The notes beneath the pieces were generated by a model. It worked only from the letters and a program-made list of their open reading frames with translations, did not search any database and was not told the origin of the DNA. From CAZLMW01 sp964560875 (GTDB taxonomy: Bacteria > Myxococcota_A > UBA9042): DNA of 64,000 nt. Location: positions 1 to 64,000 of the forward strand of contig CAZLMW010000003.1 of the NCBI GenBank assembly GCA_964560875.1, written 5' to 3'. A program made the position numbers and the translations under genes. Positions within the stretch are counted from its first letter, which is position 1, and the number at the start of each line of letters is the position of its first letter. Shown piece by piece: positions 25,440 through 34,776 of the stretch.

Positions 25440-27734
25440 CTACTTGTCGGCGGGTGAGCGGCGCACGAACACGGCGTGGCCGGCCCAACTGTGCGTCTGG
25501 CTGTTGCCCGAGCCCCAGAAGTGCGCGTTGATGGCGTATGCATCGTCGCCGCTGGATGCTGAGCCGTAGCCGCCGCCGACCGCGAAGTCGGTGACGCAAT
25601 ACTGGGTGCTCAGGCCGAGACGACCGTAGTCCGACGTCGTCTTCCAGTGGTTGTGGTTGAAGATGCCGGCGCTGATGATCCCGCCCGCGTGGCCGGAGGT
25701 CCAGGTCATGACGCCCATGTAGCTGCTGTACGACTGGTTCCAGTCGCGGCCGTGGAAGCCGTAGAACATCACGCCGCAGTCGCGGTGGTAGTCGCGGTTG
25801 CCGAGGTAATCGAGGTTGATAACAGCGCCGAAGAGGCGGTTGCGCGTGAAGTAGCGGGCCGATCCCCTCACGACTGTCTTCATGTTCGTGAAGTGCTCGC
25901 GGTGGCGCCAGCCGAGGTTGCGGTCGGCGTAGCGCACGCTGCGAATCATCACGTCGCTGAACTTGACCGTGTTGTAGGACTGGCACAGCGCGTTCTGGTT
26001 CTTGATGGTCTTGCAGTCGCCGAGCAGCTTGCCGTCGTACCACTGGTTGCGGTTCTTGCGGTTCATGGTCGAGCTGTTCTGCGCGACGATGACGTTGAGG
26101 GTCCAGCCACCGCCTTCGGTTTGCTGGTCGCAGTAGATCTCGAACGGCGCGACGCCCTTTCCAGCACCGTCGGGGTCGATCCAGTAGACGCCCGACTTGG
26201 CCATCGGTGCCCAGTCCTTGATCTGCTTGCAGTCACGCGCCGGTGTCGTCTTGGACGTGCCGACCAGCCGCGGCAACCACGCCTTGCCGTTGCACACCTG
26301 GATGGCGTTGAGCGTCTCGTTGTAGCGGATGGCGCCCTTTGCGAACCGATCGCAGGTCGCCGTCTTGCTGCCGAGCACCAGGTTGCCTTTGACCTGCACC
26401 TTCTGGTTGCTGAGCGTCTTGAGGGTGATCGACCACTTCACGAGCTCGCCATCGGACTTGTTATCCTTGAACGCGTTGTCCGCGACGATGAGGCGCCACT
26501 TGCCCTTGGGGTTCTTGCCGAGCCACTCGTGCAGGTTGCCGGCGACAGGCTTGGTCTTGCTGGGATAGATCGTGTTGAGCACTTTGCCTTTGCCGCTCAA
26601 CTTGTGCAGCAGGTAGTGCTTGTACGCCTTGGGCAGGGCCGGCTTGGTCGGCCAACCGGTCATGATGCCGGCCGCCATGGTCGGGCCGTAGAGCTTGCTG
26701 ATCACCATCTTGGGCACGGCGGCGTTGGGCGGCAGCAAGAACACGGTGACCTTGCTGATGTCGCTGTTGGTCAGGTGCACGTTGACCTGCAGGTCCTGGG
26801 CGACGCCGATGTCCGGAAAATCGATGGTGTCGACGATCGGGTTGGGCGAGTTGTCGATGATGGTTCGCTTGCCGCTGTTGGCGACCGTGTCGAGGAACTG
26901 GTTGGCCAGCAGGTCGTTGCTGATCTCGTCGATGCCGTCCTTGGGCAGGCCAGCGGGGTCCATCGCCTTGATGCACTTGAGCGAGCCGTCGGGGTTGATG
27001 CCCTTGACGACGAATCCGGCGGTCTTGCATTCGCCGGCCGGGGTCTTGATGCCCGTGAGCTTGCTGCCGTCACCGACGAACTGCTTTGCGGCGATGATGC
27101 CGCCCGCGACGACGTCGCCCTTGACCGTGATCTTGCCGGCCGTGAGCGCGCGCCCGCCGAGGTTGACATCCTTGTCGAACTTCAGGTGCCCGACGGTCAC
27201 GCAACCGGTGCAGTCGAGCGCTTTGGCCTTGGCGGCCGCGCCACCCTTGATGCCGGCCGCGGCTGCGGCGTAGGCGAACCCGACGTCGGACGGCTTGATG
27301 CTGCCGCCGGCGATTTGCGACGAGTTCACGCAGTCTTTGCAGTCCAGCTTGGCGGCTCGTCCCGCGACCAGTGCGTAGGGTGCGGCGTGAACGCGGCTGC
27401 GCGGTAGCTCCGGATCGGAGCCGATGGTCATGCCGAGCCAGGCGGTCTTGGTCGACGCCAGCTTGGCCGAGTCGATCGGCTTGGTGCCGCCCAGCGCGTA
27501 GCGGAAGCGGCCGCCGGCGACTTTGACCGACACCGGACCTTCCTTCCAGATCGATGCGCCGCCCGATTTGGCGCCGTAGATGGCGAAGGTGAGCTTGTAG
27601 TCTCCGTCCGGAGCGGCCCCGCCGGAGCCGAGCAAAACGCCCTCGACCAACATCGTGGCTGGGACAGCGAGCGCCGGCGTCGCGAAGAGCGAAATCGCGC
27701 ACAAGGCGACCCCGAGTTGTGTGGTCAAGCGCAT
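25440..27734 (-). CDS. Secreted protein with P (proprotein convertase) domain and fibrinogen-like C terminus
   Basis: A 764-residue protein with a classical signal peptide (LGVALCAISLFATPALA). Residues 25-130 are a beta-rich N domain ending in RSRVHAAPYALVAGRAAKLDC, typical of bacterial tail-fibre-like secreted proteins. Residues of about 275-445 match a P/Homo-B domain: SPNPIVDTIDFPDIG, VNVHLTNSDISKVTVFLLPP, GKWRLIVADNAFKDNKSDGELVKWSITL. The C-terminal 240 residues contain CDQQTEGGGWTLNVIV, and later GHAVFVRR, resembling a fibrinogen-like domain. No protease domain is present, so the role is probably binding or display. It sits between two other large surface genes on the same strand. Confidence 0.85.
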   Translation of the reverse strand: MRLTTQLGVALCAISLFATPALAVPATMLVEGVLLGSGGAAPDGDYKLTFAIYGAKSGGASIWKEGPVSVKVAGGRFRYALGGTKPIDSAKLASTKTAWLGMTIGSDPELPRSRVHAAPYALVAGRAAKLDCKDCVNSSQIAGGSIKPSDVGFAYAAAAAGIKGGAAAKAKALDCTGCVTVGHLKFDKDVNLGGRALTAGKITVKGDVVAGGIIAAKQFVGDGSKLTGIKTPAGECKTAGFVVKGINPDGSLKCIKAMDPAGLPKDGIDEISNDLLANQFLDTVANSGKRTIIDNSPNPIVDTIDFPDIGVAQDLQVNVHLTNSDISKVTVFLLPPNAAVPKMVISKLYGPTMAAGIMTGWPTKPALPKAYKHYLLHKLSGKGKVLNTIYPSKTKPVAGNLHEWLGKNPKGKWRLIVADNAFKDNKSDGELVKWSITLKTLSNQKVQVKGNLVLGSKTATCDRFAKGAIRYNETLNAIQVCNGKAWLPRLVGTSKTTPARDCKQIKDWAPMAKSGVYWIDPDGAGKGVAPFEIYCDQQTEGGGWTLNVIVAQNSSTMNRKNRNQWYDGKLLGDCKTIKNQNALCQSYNTVKFSDVMIRSVRYADRNLGWRHREHFTNMKTVVRGSARYFTRNRLFGAVINLDYLGNRDYHRDCGVMFYGFHGRDWNQSYSSYMGVMTWTSGHAGGIISAGIFNHNHWKTTSDYGRLGLSTQYCVTDFAVGGGYGSASSGDDAYAINAHFWGSGNSQTHSWAGHAVFVRRSPADK

Positions 27735-27847
27735 TTGTGGACTCCCGAGCTTGCGAAACCGTAGTCGTTCACTCGGGTTGATTCAAGCGGGCGCGCGCGC
27801 ACGGGTCTCGCAACAAGGATCAACCGGCGACGCGCGCCGCACCTCGG

Positions 27848-30685
27848 CTACTGCTTGGGCTCAACTCCCGCCGGAGCTGAGGGCAACGCGAGCGCGCCTT
27901 CTCCGACGCGGTTTTGGTCGTTGTCGATGAAGGCGTTGAGCCCGATCGTCAGCTCTTTGCTCTTCTGCGTCACCAGCCCGAACGTGTTGAGGACGAGCGC
28001 ATTGTTGTCCACCTTCACCCACTTGGCCTCGTGAATGAGCAGACCAGCGCGCTTGTTGTTGACCAGCAGGTTGCGGTCGAAACGGCTGCCGGTCGCACCG
28101 TTGGCTACGATCCCGTCCGCGAAGAGGGACTTGAACTTGGTCTTATCGCGTTCGTTTCGCCACTGCCCGGTCGACGGCACCGTGTCGTGCACGACGCAAC
28201 CCGAGATCCTTGCGTTGGCTCCGACGAGCTGGACACCGGCCATGTGATTGCGGCGAAACACCGATGCGCTGATCTTGGCGCTGAGAAGCCCGGCGATGAG
28301 GTAGACGCCCGAGCCATACTCCGCCGTGGGCTTTTCGCCGGGCTTGGCGGCGCGTTGGACGGGCCGCGTATCCTCGACAATCAAACCGTGAAGGCCAACC
28401 ACGGTCGCGGTCGATCCGGCCAGGATGCCGGCTGCGCGATTGTTGGCGAGATGACTGCCCGCAAAGAGGAGCGCCCCTCCCGAGTCTGCTTGGAGTCCGA
28501 TGCCGAACCGCCCCTGCGGATCGGGTCGCGTCGCGTCGATCACGACGCCGATGCCCACCATCGCGCTGCCTGTGCCGAGCACGCGCGCGGCCAGGAGCTG
28601 GTTGTCGACCAGTCGGGCGCCGCGCAGCACGAGCGTGCCGCCTGTGTGCGCGATCACACCGTAGCCCGGCACGTCGGGGTCTGCGGCGGGTGGACGCGTC
28701 CCATCGACAAGCAGGTGTGTGGCCGTTGCTCGAGCTGAATCGCCGCCGACCACCAGCCCGGCTGATCGGTTCGCGGAGAGCCGAACGTTGGTGATAACCG
28801 CGTTCGACTGCGGGCTGACATCGAGTCCACAGCCTCGGCAGTGGCTGCCAGACGAGGTGCTGCGGTCGACCAGGACGCGGCTCATCGACAGCTTCGCCTG
28901 GCCGACCGCTGTTCGCGCGCCAAAGCCCAGGTTGCCGCTCAGCCGGGCGTCGTCGACGGTTGCCTCGGCACCTTTGTAGACGCGCAATCCGCCCGATTTC
29001 GCAAACAGCGTCTTGCGCGTGCCGTCGACAATGAGGCCGCGCGCCGTGAGCTTGCTCCCTTTCTCCTGGACGTGGACGCCAGAGACGCGGTTGTCATGGG
29101 ACCGCACCCCGATCAGGTCGAGCGACGCGCCGTAGTAGACGACGATGCCGTGGCCGCCGGGGCCGTCGGATCGATTCGGCCGCGCCCCGTCGACGATGAC
29201 ACCCCGCAACACCGCATGCGAGCCCAATCCATCGACCTGCACGCCGCCGGCCGAGCAGGCCGACACACGACCGGTGGTCATCTGCAACTTCGCGCCGTGG
29301 CGAACCGCGATCCCCGAGCCGCCGTCGGACTGCGGCAGGGCCTCGGTGTGCGAGATGACCACGCGCTCGGCTTTCACATCGGTGCCGACGTCACGGACGA
29401 GGAGCCCGCGAAAGACCCCGCGATGGATCCACACGTCTCGCAGCTCGGCGCGGGCGCCCTCGTCGACAAGGACCGCTTCGCCGTTGAATTTGGGCCCCTT
29501 GGAGGTGGCGGTGATGACGATTCCGCTCGCTTCGAGCGACGCGCCGGACTGCCACGCCCGCATCCCGATGCCACGCGCCTCACGAATATAGAGGCGCTCA
29601 GCGCGAACATCCGAATCGCCGCCGACGTGCAGACCGCGCGCCTTGCCGACGAGAGTTAAACCCCTGACGAGGACCTGCGCTTTGGGGTGCGCGGGGCCGG
29701 CCACCTGCAGGGTCGCGAACCCGCCGCTGCCGTCGATCGTCACCTTGGCTGCGCAGCGCCCGACGAGGGTGACCGACCGCGTGATGACCACCGACTCGGC
29801 GTAGACCCCAGGCCCCACGATGATGGTTGCGCCCGCCTCCGCTTCGGTCACGGCGGCGGCGATCGATACGAACGGCTTGGTCTCGGTGCCGTCGCCGCCT
29901 GGCGCAGCGTTGTTGTCGACATGCAGCAACGGTCCACCACCGGACGGCGGCCAGGGCCCGTCGCAGTCCTTGGGATCGGGTACACACGGGGCCAGTTTTC
30001 CGTTGGTCTTCGACACGAAGCCAGGTGGACACGTCCACGGCCGCCCGACCTTGATGCACGCGCCCGCTTTGTCGGGATTGGGCATCGCACCCGGACCGCA
30101 ACCTTTCTCGTCGGATCCGCACAGGCGGATCGCGGCGCCATCACCACAAAAGCGCGTCTGGTCGAGCGGCGGCAGAGGGCCATCCCACGGCACCCCGACG
30201 GGTTTGACAGGGGCACCGAAGGGCTTGGCGCTCAGACCGGCCGGGACACACGGCCCGCCGGGTTCACGACGCCAGGTCCCGGCGTGACAGGCTGGGTCCG
30301 CGATAGCGTCGCTATCGTCGCAATCCGCGCCGACTTCGAAGCAGCTCGGGCCCGGGGTCGCGCAAGGCTGCCCGGCGGTATTTCGCAGGGCGCCACACCA
30401 GCGCGGGGTGCAAAGTACGCCCTTGGCCGCCGCAGCAAGGTCACATCCGGGCGGTCCGTGCGCCACGCACGAGTCGTCCTCGTAGTTGTAGACCTCGGAC
30501 TTGGCGCAACAGGTCCCGTCGTCCCGTCGCGCAAAGCTCGGACAGCCGTCATTGACGGCGGCCGCGTCACTATCGTCTTTGACCTGGGGCTTGTCCGGCG
30601 GCGAACAGGCGGCCTGCGCCCCCGTGAACATGACTACGAAGACGACGAGGCGAGGCGCCGTCGGACCGATCATCCCGTATGGCAT
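27848..30685 (-). CDS. Lipoprotein with right-handed parallel beta-helix
   Basis: A 945-residue protein. The N-terminal signal ends near GAQAAC, a probable lipobox. Residues of about 20-240 are Cys-rich and look like short sorting or binding modules. From about 250 a DUF1565/beta-helix region starts with LHVDNNAAPGGDGTETKPFVSIAAAV and IIVGPGVYAESVVI, continuing as many coils with repeated Ala/Val, Gly and Asn/Asp turns (for example LVVDGTRP and AGVQLVGANARISGCVV). Such helices bind or cleave polysaccharides, but no catalytic set is visible. It precedes the 764-aa gene on the same strand with a 113-base gap. Confidence 0.85.
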   Translation of the reverse strand: MPYGMIGPTAPRLVVFVVMFTGAQAACSPPDKPQVKDDSDAAAVNDGCPSFARRDDGTCCAKSEVYNYEDDSCVAHGPPGCDLAAAAKGVLCTPRWCGALRNTAGQPCATPGPSCFEVGADCDDSDAIADPACHAGTWRREPGGPCVPAGLSAKPFGAPVKPVGVPWDGPLPPLDQTRFCGDGAAIRLCGSDEKGCGPGAMPNPDKAGACIKVGRPWTCPPGFVSKTNGKLAPCVPDPKDCDGPWPPSGGGPLLHVDNNAAPGGDGTETKPFVSIAAAVTEAEAGATIIVGPGVYAESVVITRSVTLVGRCAAKVTIDGSGGFATLQVAGPAHPKAQVLVRGLTLVGKARGLHVGGDSDVRAERLYIREARGIGMRAWQSGASLEASGIVITATSKGPKFNGEAVLVDEGARAELRDVWIHRGVFRGLLVRDVGTDVKAERVVISHTEALPQSDGGSGIAVRHGAKLQMTTGRVSACSAGGVQVDGLGSHAVLRGVIVDGARPNRSDGPGGHGIVVYYGASLDLIGVRSHDNRVSGVHVQEKGSKLTARGLIVDGTRKTLFAKSGGLRVYKGAEATVDDARLSGNLGFGARTAVGQAKLSMSRVLVDRSTSSGSHCRGCGLDVSPQSNAVITNVRLSANRSAGLVVGGDSARATATHLLVDGTRPPAADPDVPGYGVIAHTGGTLVLRGARLVDNQLLAARVLGTGSAMVGIGVVIDATRPDPQGRFGIGLQADSGGALLFAGSHLANNRAAGILAGSTATVVGLHGLIVEDTRPVQRAAKPGEKPTAEYGSGVYLIAGLLSAKISASVFRRNHMAGVQLVGANARISGCVVHDTVPSTGQWRNERDKTKFKSLFADGIVANGATGSRFDRNLLVNNKRAGLLIHEAKWVKVDNNALVLNTFGLVTQKSKELTIGLNAFIDNDQNRVGEGALALPSAPAGVEPKQ

Positions 30686-30715
30686 GGCCCATCATCGCAC
30701 GGAACGACCCGTGCC

Positions 30716-30842
30716 AAGAGCGGATACGGCAGAGAGCGGATACGGCTGAGAGCGGTGACGGCAGGGAGCGGTGACGGCAGCGAGCGGTGACGGCAGGGAG
30801 CGGTGACGGCAGGGAGCGTATACGGCGGAGAACGGAGGCGGC
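30716..30842. repeat. 16-bp tandem array (eight units)
   Basis: Eight consecutive units of exactly 16 bases, each ending in GGC (at 30730, 30746, 30762, 30778, 30794, 30810, 30826 and 30842), with variants AGGGAGCGGTGACGGC and AGAGCGGATACGGC. It lies in the divergent region between the beta-helix gene and the glycosyltransferase, so it may sit within both promoters. Confidence 0.85.
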
Positions 30843-30900
30843 CGGTTGCTGGCGGTTGGGTCTGTCTCTACCCTCGGCTCGCTATCGGCTTGGAGCCCCC

Positions 30901-32121
30901 GTGCGTCGCGTCACCCTGTTCATCGATTCCCTCGCCTCGGGCGGCGCTCAGCGGCAGGTGGTCGAGGCCGCGCGGGCGTTGCACGGCGACGCGTCGTATG
31001 CATGGCAGCCGTCGATCGCCTGGTACAACGACAAAGACCGCTTCGTGTCCCTGCCCGACGGCGTCGAGGCGGCACCGATCGCGCGCAGCGGGCGGTCTGA
31101 CGTGGCGTTCGCGGGTCGCCTCCGCAGCCGATTTGGCACCGACCGAGCCGATGTCATCCACGCGTTCTTATCCGCGCCATCGCTTTACGCCGCCATCGCG
31201 CGCCATGCCGGGGGCGCTCCAGCCATCGTCGGGGTTCGCTGTTCAGCCGACGCGTTCGTCGACCACCGGGCGGACGCGCTGACCTACCTCGCCGCCGCTC
31301 ACCTGGCCGATCACGTGACCGTCAATGCAACCGACGTCGTCGATTGGCTCGCCGAACGCGACATCCCGACCGAGCGCATCAGCTACGTGCCCAATATGCT
31401 CGCCGCGGCCGTCGCGGATCGGATTCCAAGCACAAAGGACGAGCGCGATGCCTGCCTGCGCGGCTACGGGATCGACCCCGAGACGCCACCGATCACGCTG
31501 GTCGGCCGCTACGACGAATACAAGAACCAGGACGGACTATTGCGCGCAATCGCGGGTCTCGTCGCGGCCGGTTTCGCGGTGCCGCCGGTCCTCTTTGTCG
31601 GGCGCGCCACGTCCGAACAGCGGTCGACCAAGCTGCGCGAGCTCACCGCCGCCCCTGGGATGCCGCAGGTCGTTTTCGCTGAGCCGACGCCCAAGATCCT
31701 GACGGTGATGGAGTCCTCGCGCCTCGTCGCCCTCGTCTCGCACAGTGAAGGGACCCCCAATGTCGTGCTCGAAGCGCTCGGTCTTGGCCGGCTCGTGGTG
31801 GCAACCCCGGTCGGACAGGTGCCCGAGTTGATTCAACACGGCGCAACTGGCTGGCTCGCTGCCGACACGTCCGACGAATCGATCGCGGCGGTGCTCTCGG
31901 ACGCGCTCTCGGTATCCACGGAGCGAGCTGAAACCACCAGCAACGCGGCGCGTGCCGATGTCCTGCAGCGCTTTGGGCGCGACGCCGTAAGCAAACGACT
32001 CGTGGAGCTCTATGGCGAGGTCGCCAAACGCCCGCGCCGACCGCGCACAACGGCCGCGATCAAGGCGCTGATGCAGGTGAGCCAAGAGGTGCGCGCCGGT
32101 GGTAGCATCAACCGGTTCTGA
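30901..32121 (+). CDS. Family 4-type glycosyltransferase
   Basis: A 406-residue GT-B protein. The N terminus LFIDSLASGGAQRQVVEAARAL is the usual GG(A)Q/E sugar-acceptor start; the C-terminal domain has LVGRYDEYKNQDGLLRAI and the donor-site run SHSEGTPNVVLEALGLGRLVVATPVGQVPELI (the ExxxxxxxE motif). The GTG at 30901 is chosen because homology begins at the next codons; the longer frame is only the tandem array read as protein. It probably adds a sugar to a lipid-linked or surface glycan. No other pathway genes are adjacent. Confidence 0.88.
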   Translation: MRRVTLFIDSLASGGAQRQVVEAARALHGDASYAWQPSIAWYNDKDRFVSLPDGVEAAPIARSGRSDVAFAGRLRSRFGTDRADVIHAFLSAPSLYAAIARHAGGAPAIVGVRCSADAFVDHRADALTYLAAAHLADHVTVNATDVVDWLAERDIPTERISYVPNMLAAAVADRIPSTKDERDACLRGYGIDPETPPITLVGRYDEYKNQDGLLRAIAGLVAAGFAVPPVLFVGRATSEQRSTKLRELTAAPGMPQVVFAEPTPKILTVMESSRLVALVSHSEGTPNVVLEALGLGRLVVATPVGQVPELIQHGATGWLAADTSDESIAAVLSDALSVSTERAETTSNAARADVLQRFGRDAVSKRLVELYGEVAKRPRRPRTTAAIKALMQVSQEVRAGGSINRF

Positions 32122-32172
32122 TCAGCGAAGCGGCGGTTCTGATCACGCGGAAAGACAAAGAAGAGGTGGCCG

Positions 32173-34761
32173 ATGCGCCGATGGATAGGGATCGCAGCGT
32201 GTTTGGCCATCGCGATGGCGGCGTGCAGCGACGACGACGAAGGCAAGGACAACGCGGACGCAGCCGCAACCGACGAGTCCACCGACACCGGTGAAGGCGC
32301 CGACACGCCGACCGGCGCCGATGCCGACGGGCCCCTGCCGTGCCCAGCCCCGCCGGTTGCGAAGGGGAAGGTGCGTGCACGGCCTCTCGCGTGCGCTGGT
32401 GAACTCCCCAAGGGCGCCATGGCGGCGGCCCAGGTCGGCGATCTCGTCCTCGAAAACAGCGTCGCGCGCTTCGTCATCCGCAAACGCGCCGAAGGAGAGG
32501 CGGTCGTCGGGCTCGTCGGCGGCAACGTGATCGATGCGGTCCGCGTCGCGCCAGACGGCAAACAAATCGGCGTCGACAGCTTGCGCGAATGGGTGCCCAT
32601 CGTGGCGATGTACCTGGTGAAACCGGACAAGATCGAGGTCACCAAAGACGGCAAGGACGGCACCGCGATCGTCCGCGTTTCCGGCGCACTGACGCCATTT
32701 CCCACCGTCTTTGCGTTCCTGTCGCTCGATCCACCCGACGCCACAGTCGCGCACGAATACCGGCTCGGCCCCGACAGCACGGCGCTGGAGATTCGGACCA
32801 TCATCACACCGACCAAAGGCAAGCTGGACAGCCCGCTGGTGGGCGACGCCACGTTCTGGGGCGGCCAGCTCGGCATCTACTTCCCCGGCAGCGGCGACGA
32901 AGACAGCGGCATCTCGCCTACGGGCACCGCGAAGTTGTTCGGAATGGCCCCGATGCGCGCCGATCCGCTCCTCGTTCCGGCCGCGGTGGGATTCGCCAGG
33001 GAAGTGTCCAGCTTCAACGCCGGCGGCATCCTCGCGTTCATCCAGCCCAAGGGGGTCGTGACCGACAAAGGCGGCACGATCATCCGTCACCTCGTGGTCG
33101 GCGGCGACGGCAAACCGCAGCTGGCGGCGGCGATGGCGGCCGCGTCCAAGCTTTCCGGCGCCAAGAACGGCACGCTTGAGGGCACGGTTTCAGGCATGTG
33201 GGCGGGCGTGGAAGTCGAGCTCGTCGACGCCAAGGACAAGCCGCTATCTCGCTGCATGCCCGACGCAAAGGGCGCATTCACCTGCCCGGCGCCCGCGACG
33301 ACACGCGGTGCGCGAGCGCTGTGGATCGGCAACGGCGCAGGACAAGGCGGCGGGCCCGCGCAGGTCGGCAAGGTGGTCAAGGTCAAGGTCGACGCGGGCA
33401 AGAACGCCACCGTGAAGCTCGATGCACCGCAACCAGCCAAGCTCACCATCGCGGCGCGATCAGCCGCTGGCGACAAGATTCCCTTCCAGGTCCGCCTGCT
33501 GCCCGGCCCCGGGATGAAATCGGGCGATCGCGTCTTCGTGGACGGCGATGGCGACGCGACCTTCCTGCTTCCCGCGGGCGCATGGACCGCGTGGCTGTAT
33601 CACGGCCCGGAGTGGTCGATTCACAGCGAAACCGTGACGCTCGTCGCCGGCAAAGAGGCCAAGATCAGCGCGACCCTCAACCACGTTGTCGACACCACCG
33701 GCTGGATCGCCGCGGACACCCACATCCACGCCGAACACAGCTCCGACAGTGACATCCCCAACCGCGAACGCGTGCTCGACGCCGTCGCCGTGAGCCTCGA
33801 TTACGCCGTCGCGACCGACCACGACTACGTCACCGACTACACACCTTTCCTCAAGGCCGCCGGCATCGAAGGCAAAATCACCGTCGCGTCCGGCGTCGAG
33901 GTCAGCACCGCCAAGTACGGCCACCACGGCGTCTGGCCGATCACGATCGACCGGCAAAAGAGCGGCAACAACGCCCCGCAATGGCACGAAAAGGATGGCG
34001 CCGGCCTCGTCGATGCCATGCGAGGCGGTGACAGCAAACGCATCTGGCAGGTCAACCACCCCCGCGGCTCGCAGAGCTACTTCGACGGCGTCGACTACAC
34101 GCCCAAAGACGCGGCGAAAGTGGACAAGAAGCTGCTGTCGTTCGACGCGGTGGAGCTCATCAACTCCAAGCGAATGGACGACACCGAAGAGGTGCTGGTC
34201 GATTGGTTTGGGCTGCTCGAAAACGGCTACAAACCCACCGCGGTCGCAACGAGTGACACGCACAGCTTGAGCGCCGGGGTCGGCAGCGCGCGCACCTGGA
34301 TCTGGATCGGCAAGGGCAAAGACGGCAAGGGGCTCGACCGGCAGGGCAAGTTCACCGCGGCCCAAGCCGACGCGGCGTTGAAGGCAGGCAAGGCGGTCGC
34401 GAGCACCGGACCGCTGATGGTGCTCGAGCTGATGGCCGGCGAAGCGACGCGCACGGTGGGCGAAACGCTCAAGGGTGCGAAGGGCAATGTCACGGCACGT
34501 GTGACCATCACCGCGCCAGCGTGGATGCCGCTGGGCAAGGTCACCATCTTCCGCAATGGCACCGAGGTGCACAGCGCCAAGCTGGGCCAGATCCCGCCCA
34601 AGGGTGGCATCCGCATGGTCGCGACATCGATCTCGGCCAAAGCCGCCGTCAAAGCAGGCTGGTGGACCGCGGTCTTGCGCCCGGCCGAGCAAGCTGGCAA
34701 CCCGCCGGTGCAACGACGCCCCGTCTACGCGATCAGCAACCCGGTCTACGAAGCGCCCTGA
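32173..34761 (+). CDS. CehA/McbA-family metallohydrolase lipoprotein
   Basis: An 862-residue protein with a short signal (IGIAACLAIAMAAC) forming a lipobox. The N-terminal half is beta-rich, with a carboxypeptidase-regulatory-like stretch before the catalytic part. From about residue 513 a PHP-type metal site appears: WIAADTHIHAEHSSDSD, then VATDHDYVTDY and QVNHPRG. This matches the CehA/McbA group, some of whose members hydrolyse carbaryl and other esters; the natural substrate here is unknown. ATG 32173 has AGAGG upstream. It lies 51 bases after the glycosyltransferase. Confidence 0.85.
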   Translation: MRRWIGIAACLAIAMAACSDDDEGKDNADAAATDESTDTGEGADTPTGADADGPLPCPAPPVAKGKVRARPLACAGELPKGAMAAAQVGDLVLENSVARFVIRKRAEGEAVVGLVGGNVIDAVRVAPDGKQIGVDSLREWVPIVAMYLVKPDKIEVTKDGKDGTAIVRVSGALTPFPTVFAFLSLDPPDATVAHEYRLGPDSTALEIRTIITPTKGKLDSPLVGDATFWGGQLGIYFPGSGDEDSGISPTGTAKLFGMAPMRADPLLVPAAVGFAREVSSFNAGGILAFIQPKGVVTDKGGTIIRHLVVGGDGKPQLAAAMAAASKLSGAKNGTLEGTVSGMWAGVEVELVDAKDKPLSRCMPDAKGAFTCPAPATTRGARALWIGNGAGQGGGPAQVGKVVKVKVDAGKNATVKLDAPQPAKLTIAARSAAGDKIPFQVRLLPGPGMKSGDRVFVDGDGDATFLLPAGAWTAWLYHGPEWSIHSETVTLVAGKEAKISATLNHVVDTTGWIAADTHIHAEHSSDSDIPNRERVLDAVAVSLDYAVATDHDYVTDYTPFLKAAGIEGKITVASGVEVSTAKYGHHGVWPITIDRQKSGNNAPQWHEKDGAGLVDAMRGGDSKRIWQVNHPRGSQSYFDGVDYTPKDAAKVDKKLLSFDAVELINSKRMDDTEEVLVDWFGLLENGYKPTAVATSDTHSLSAGVGSARTWIWIGKGKDGKGLDRQGKFTAAQADAALKAGKAVASTGPLMVLELMAGEATRTVGETLKGAKGNVTARVTITAPAWMPLGKVTIFRNGTEVHSAKLGQIPPKGGIRMVATSISAKAAVKAGWWTAVLRPAEQAGNPPVQRRPVYAISNPVYEAP

Positions 34762-34776
34762 GCACCACGTTCGGCT

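Noticed and set aside
30787..30900. N-terminal extension of the glycosyltransferase through the 16-bp array
   Set aside because: It is just the tandem repeat translated; homology starts at GTG 30901.
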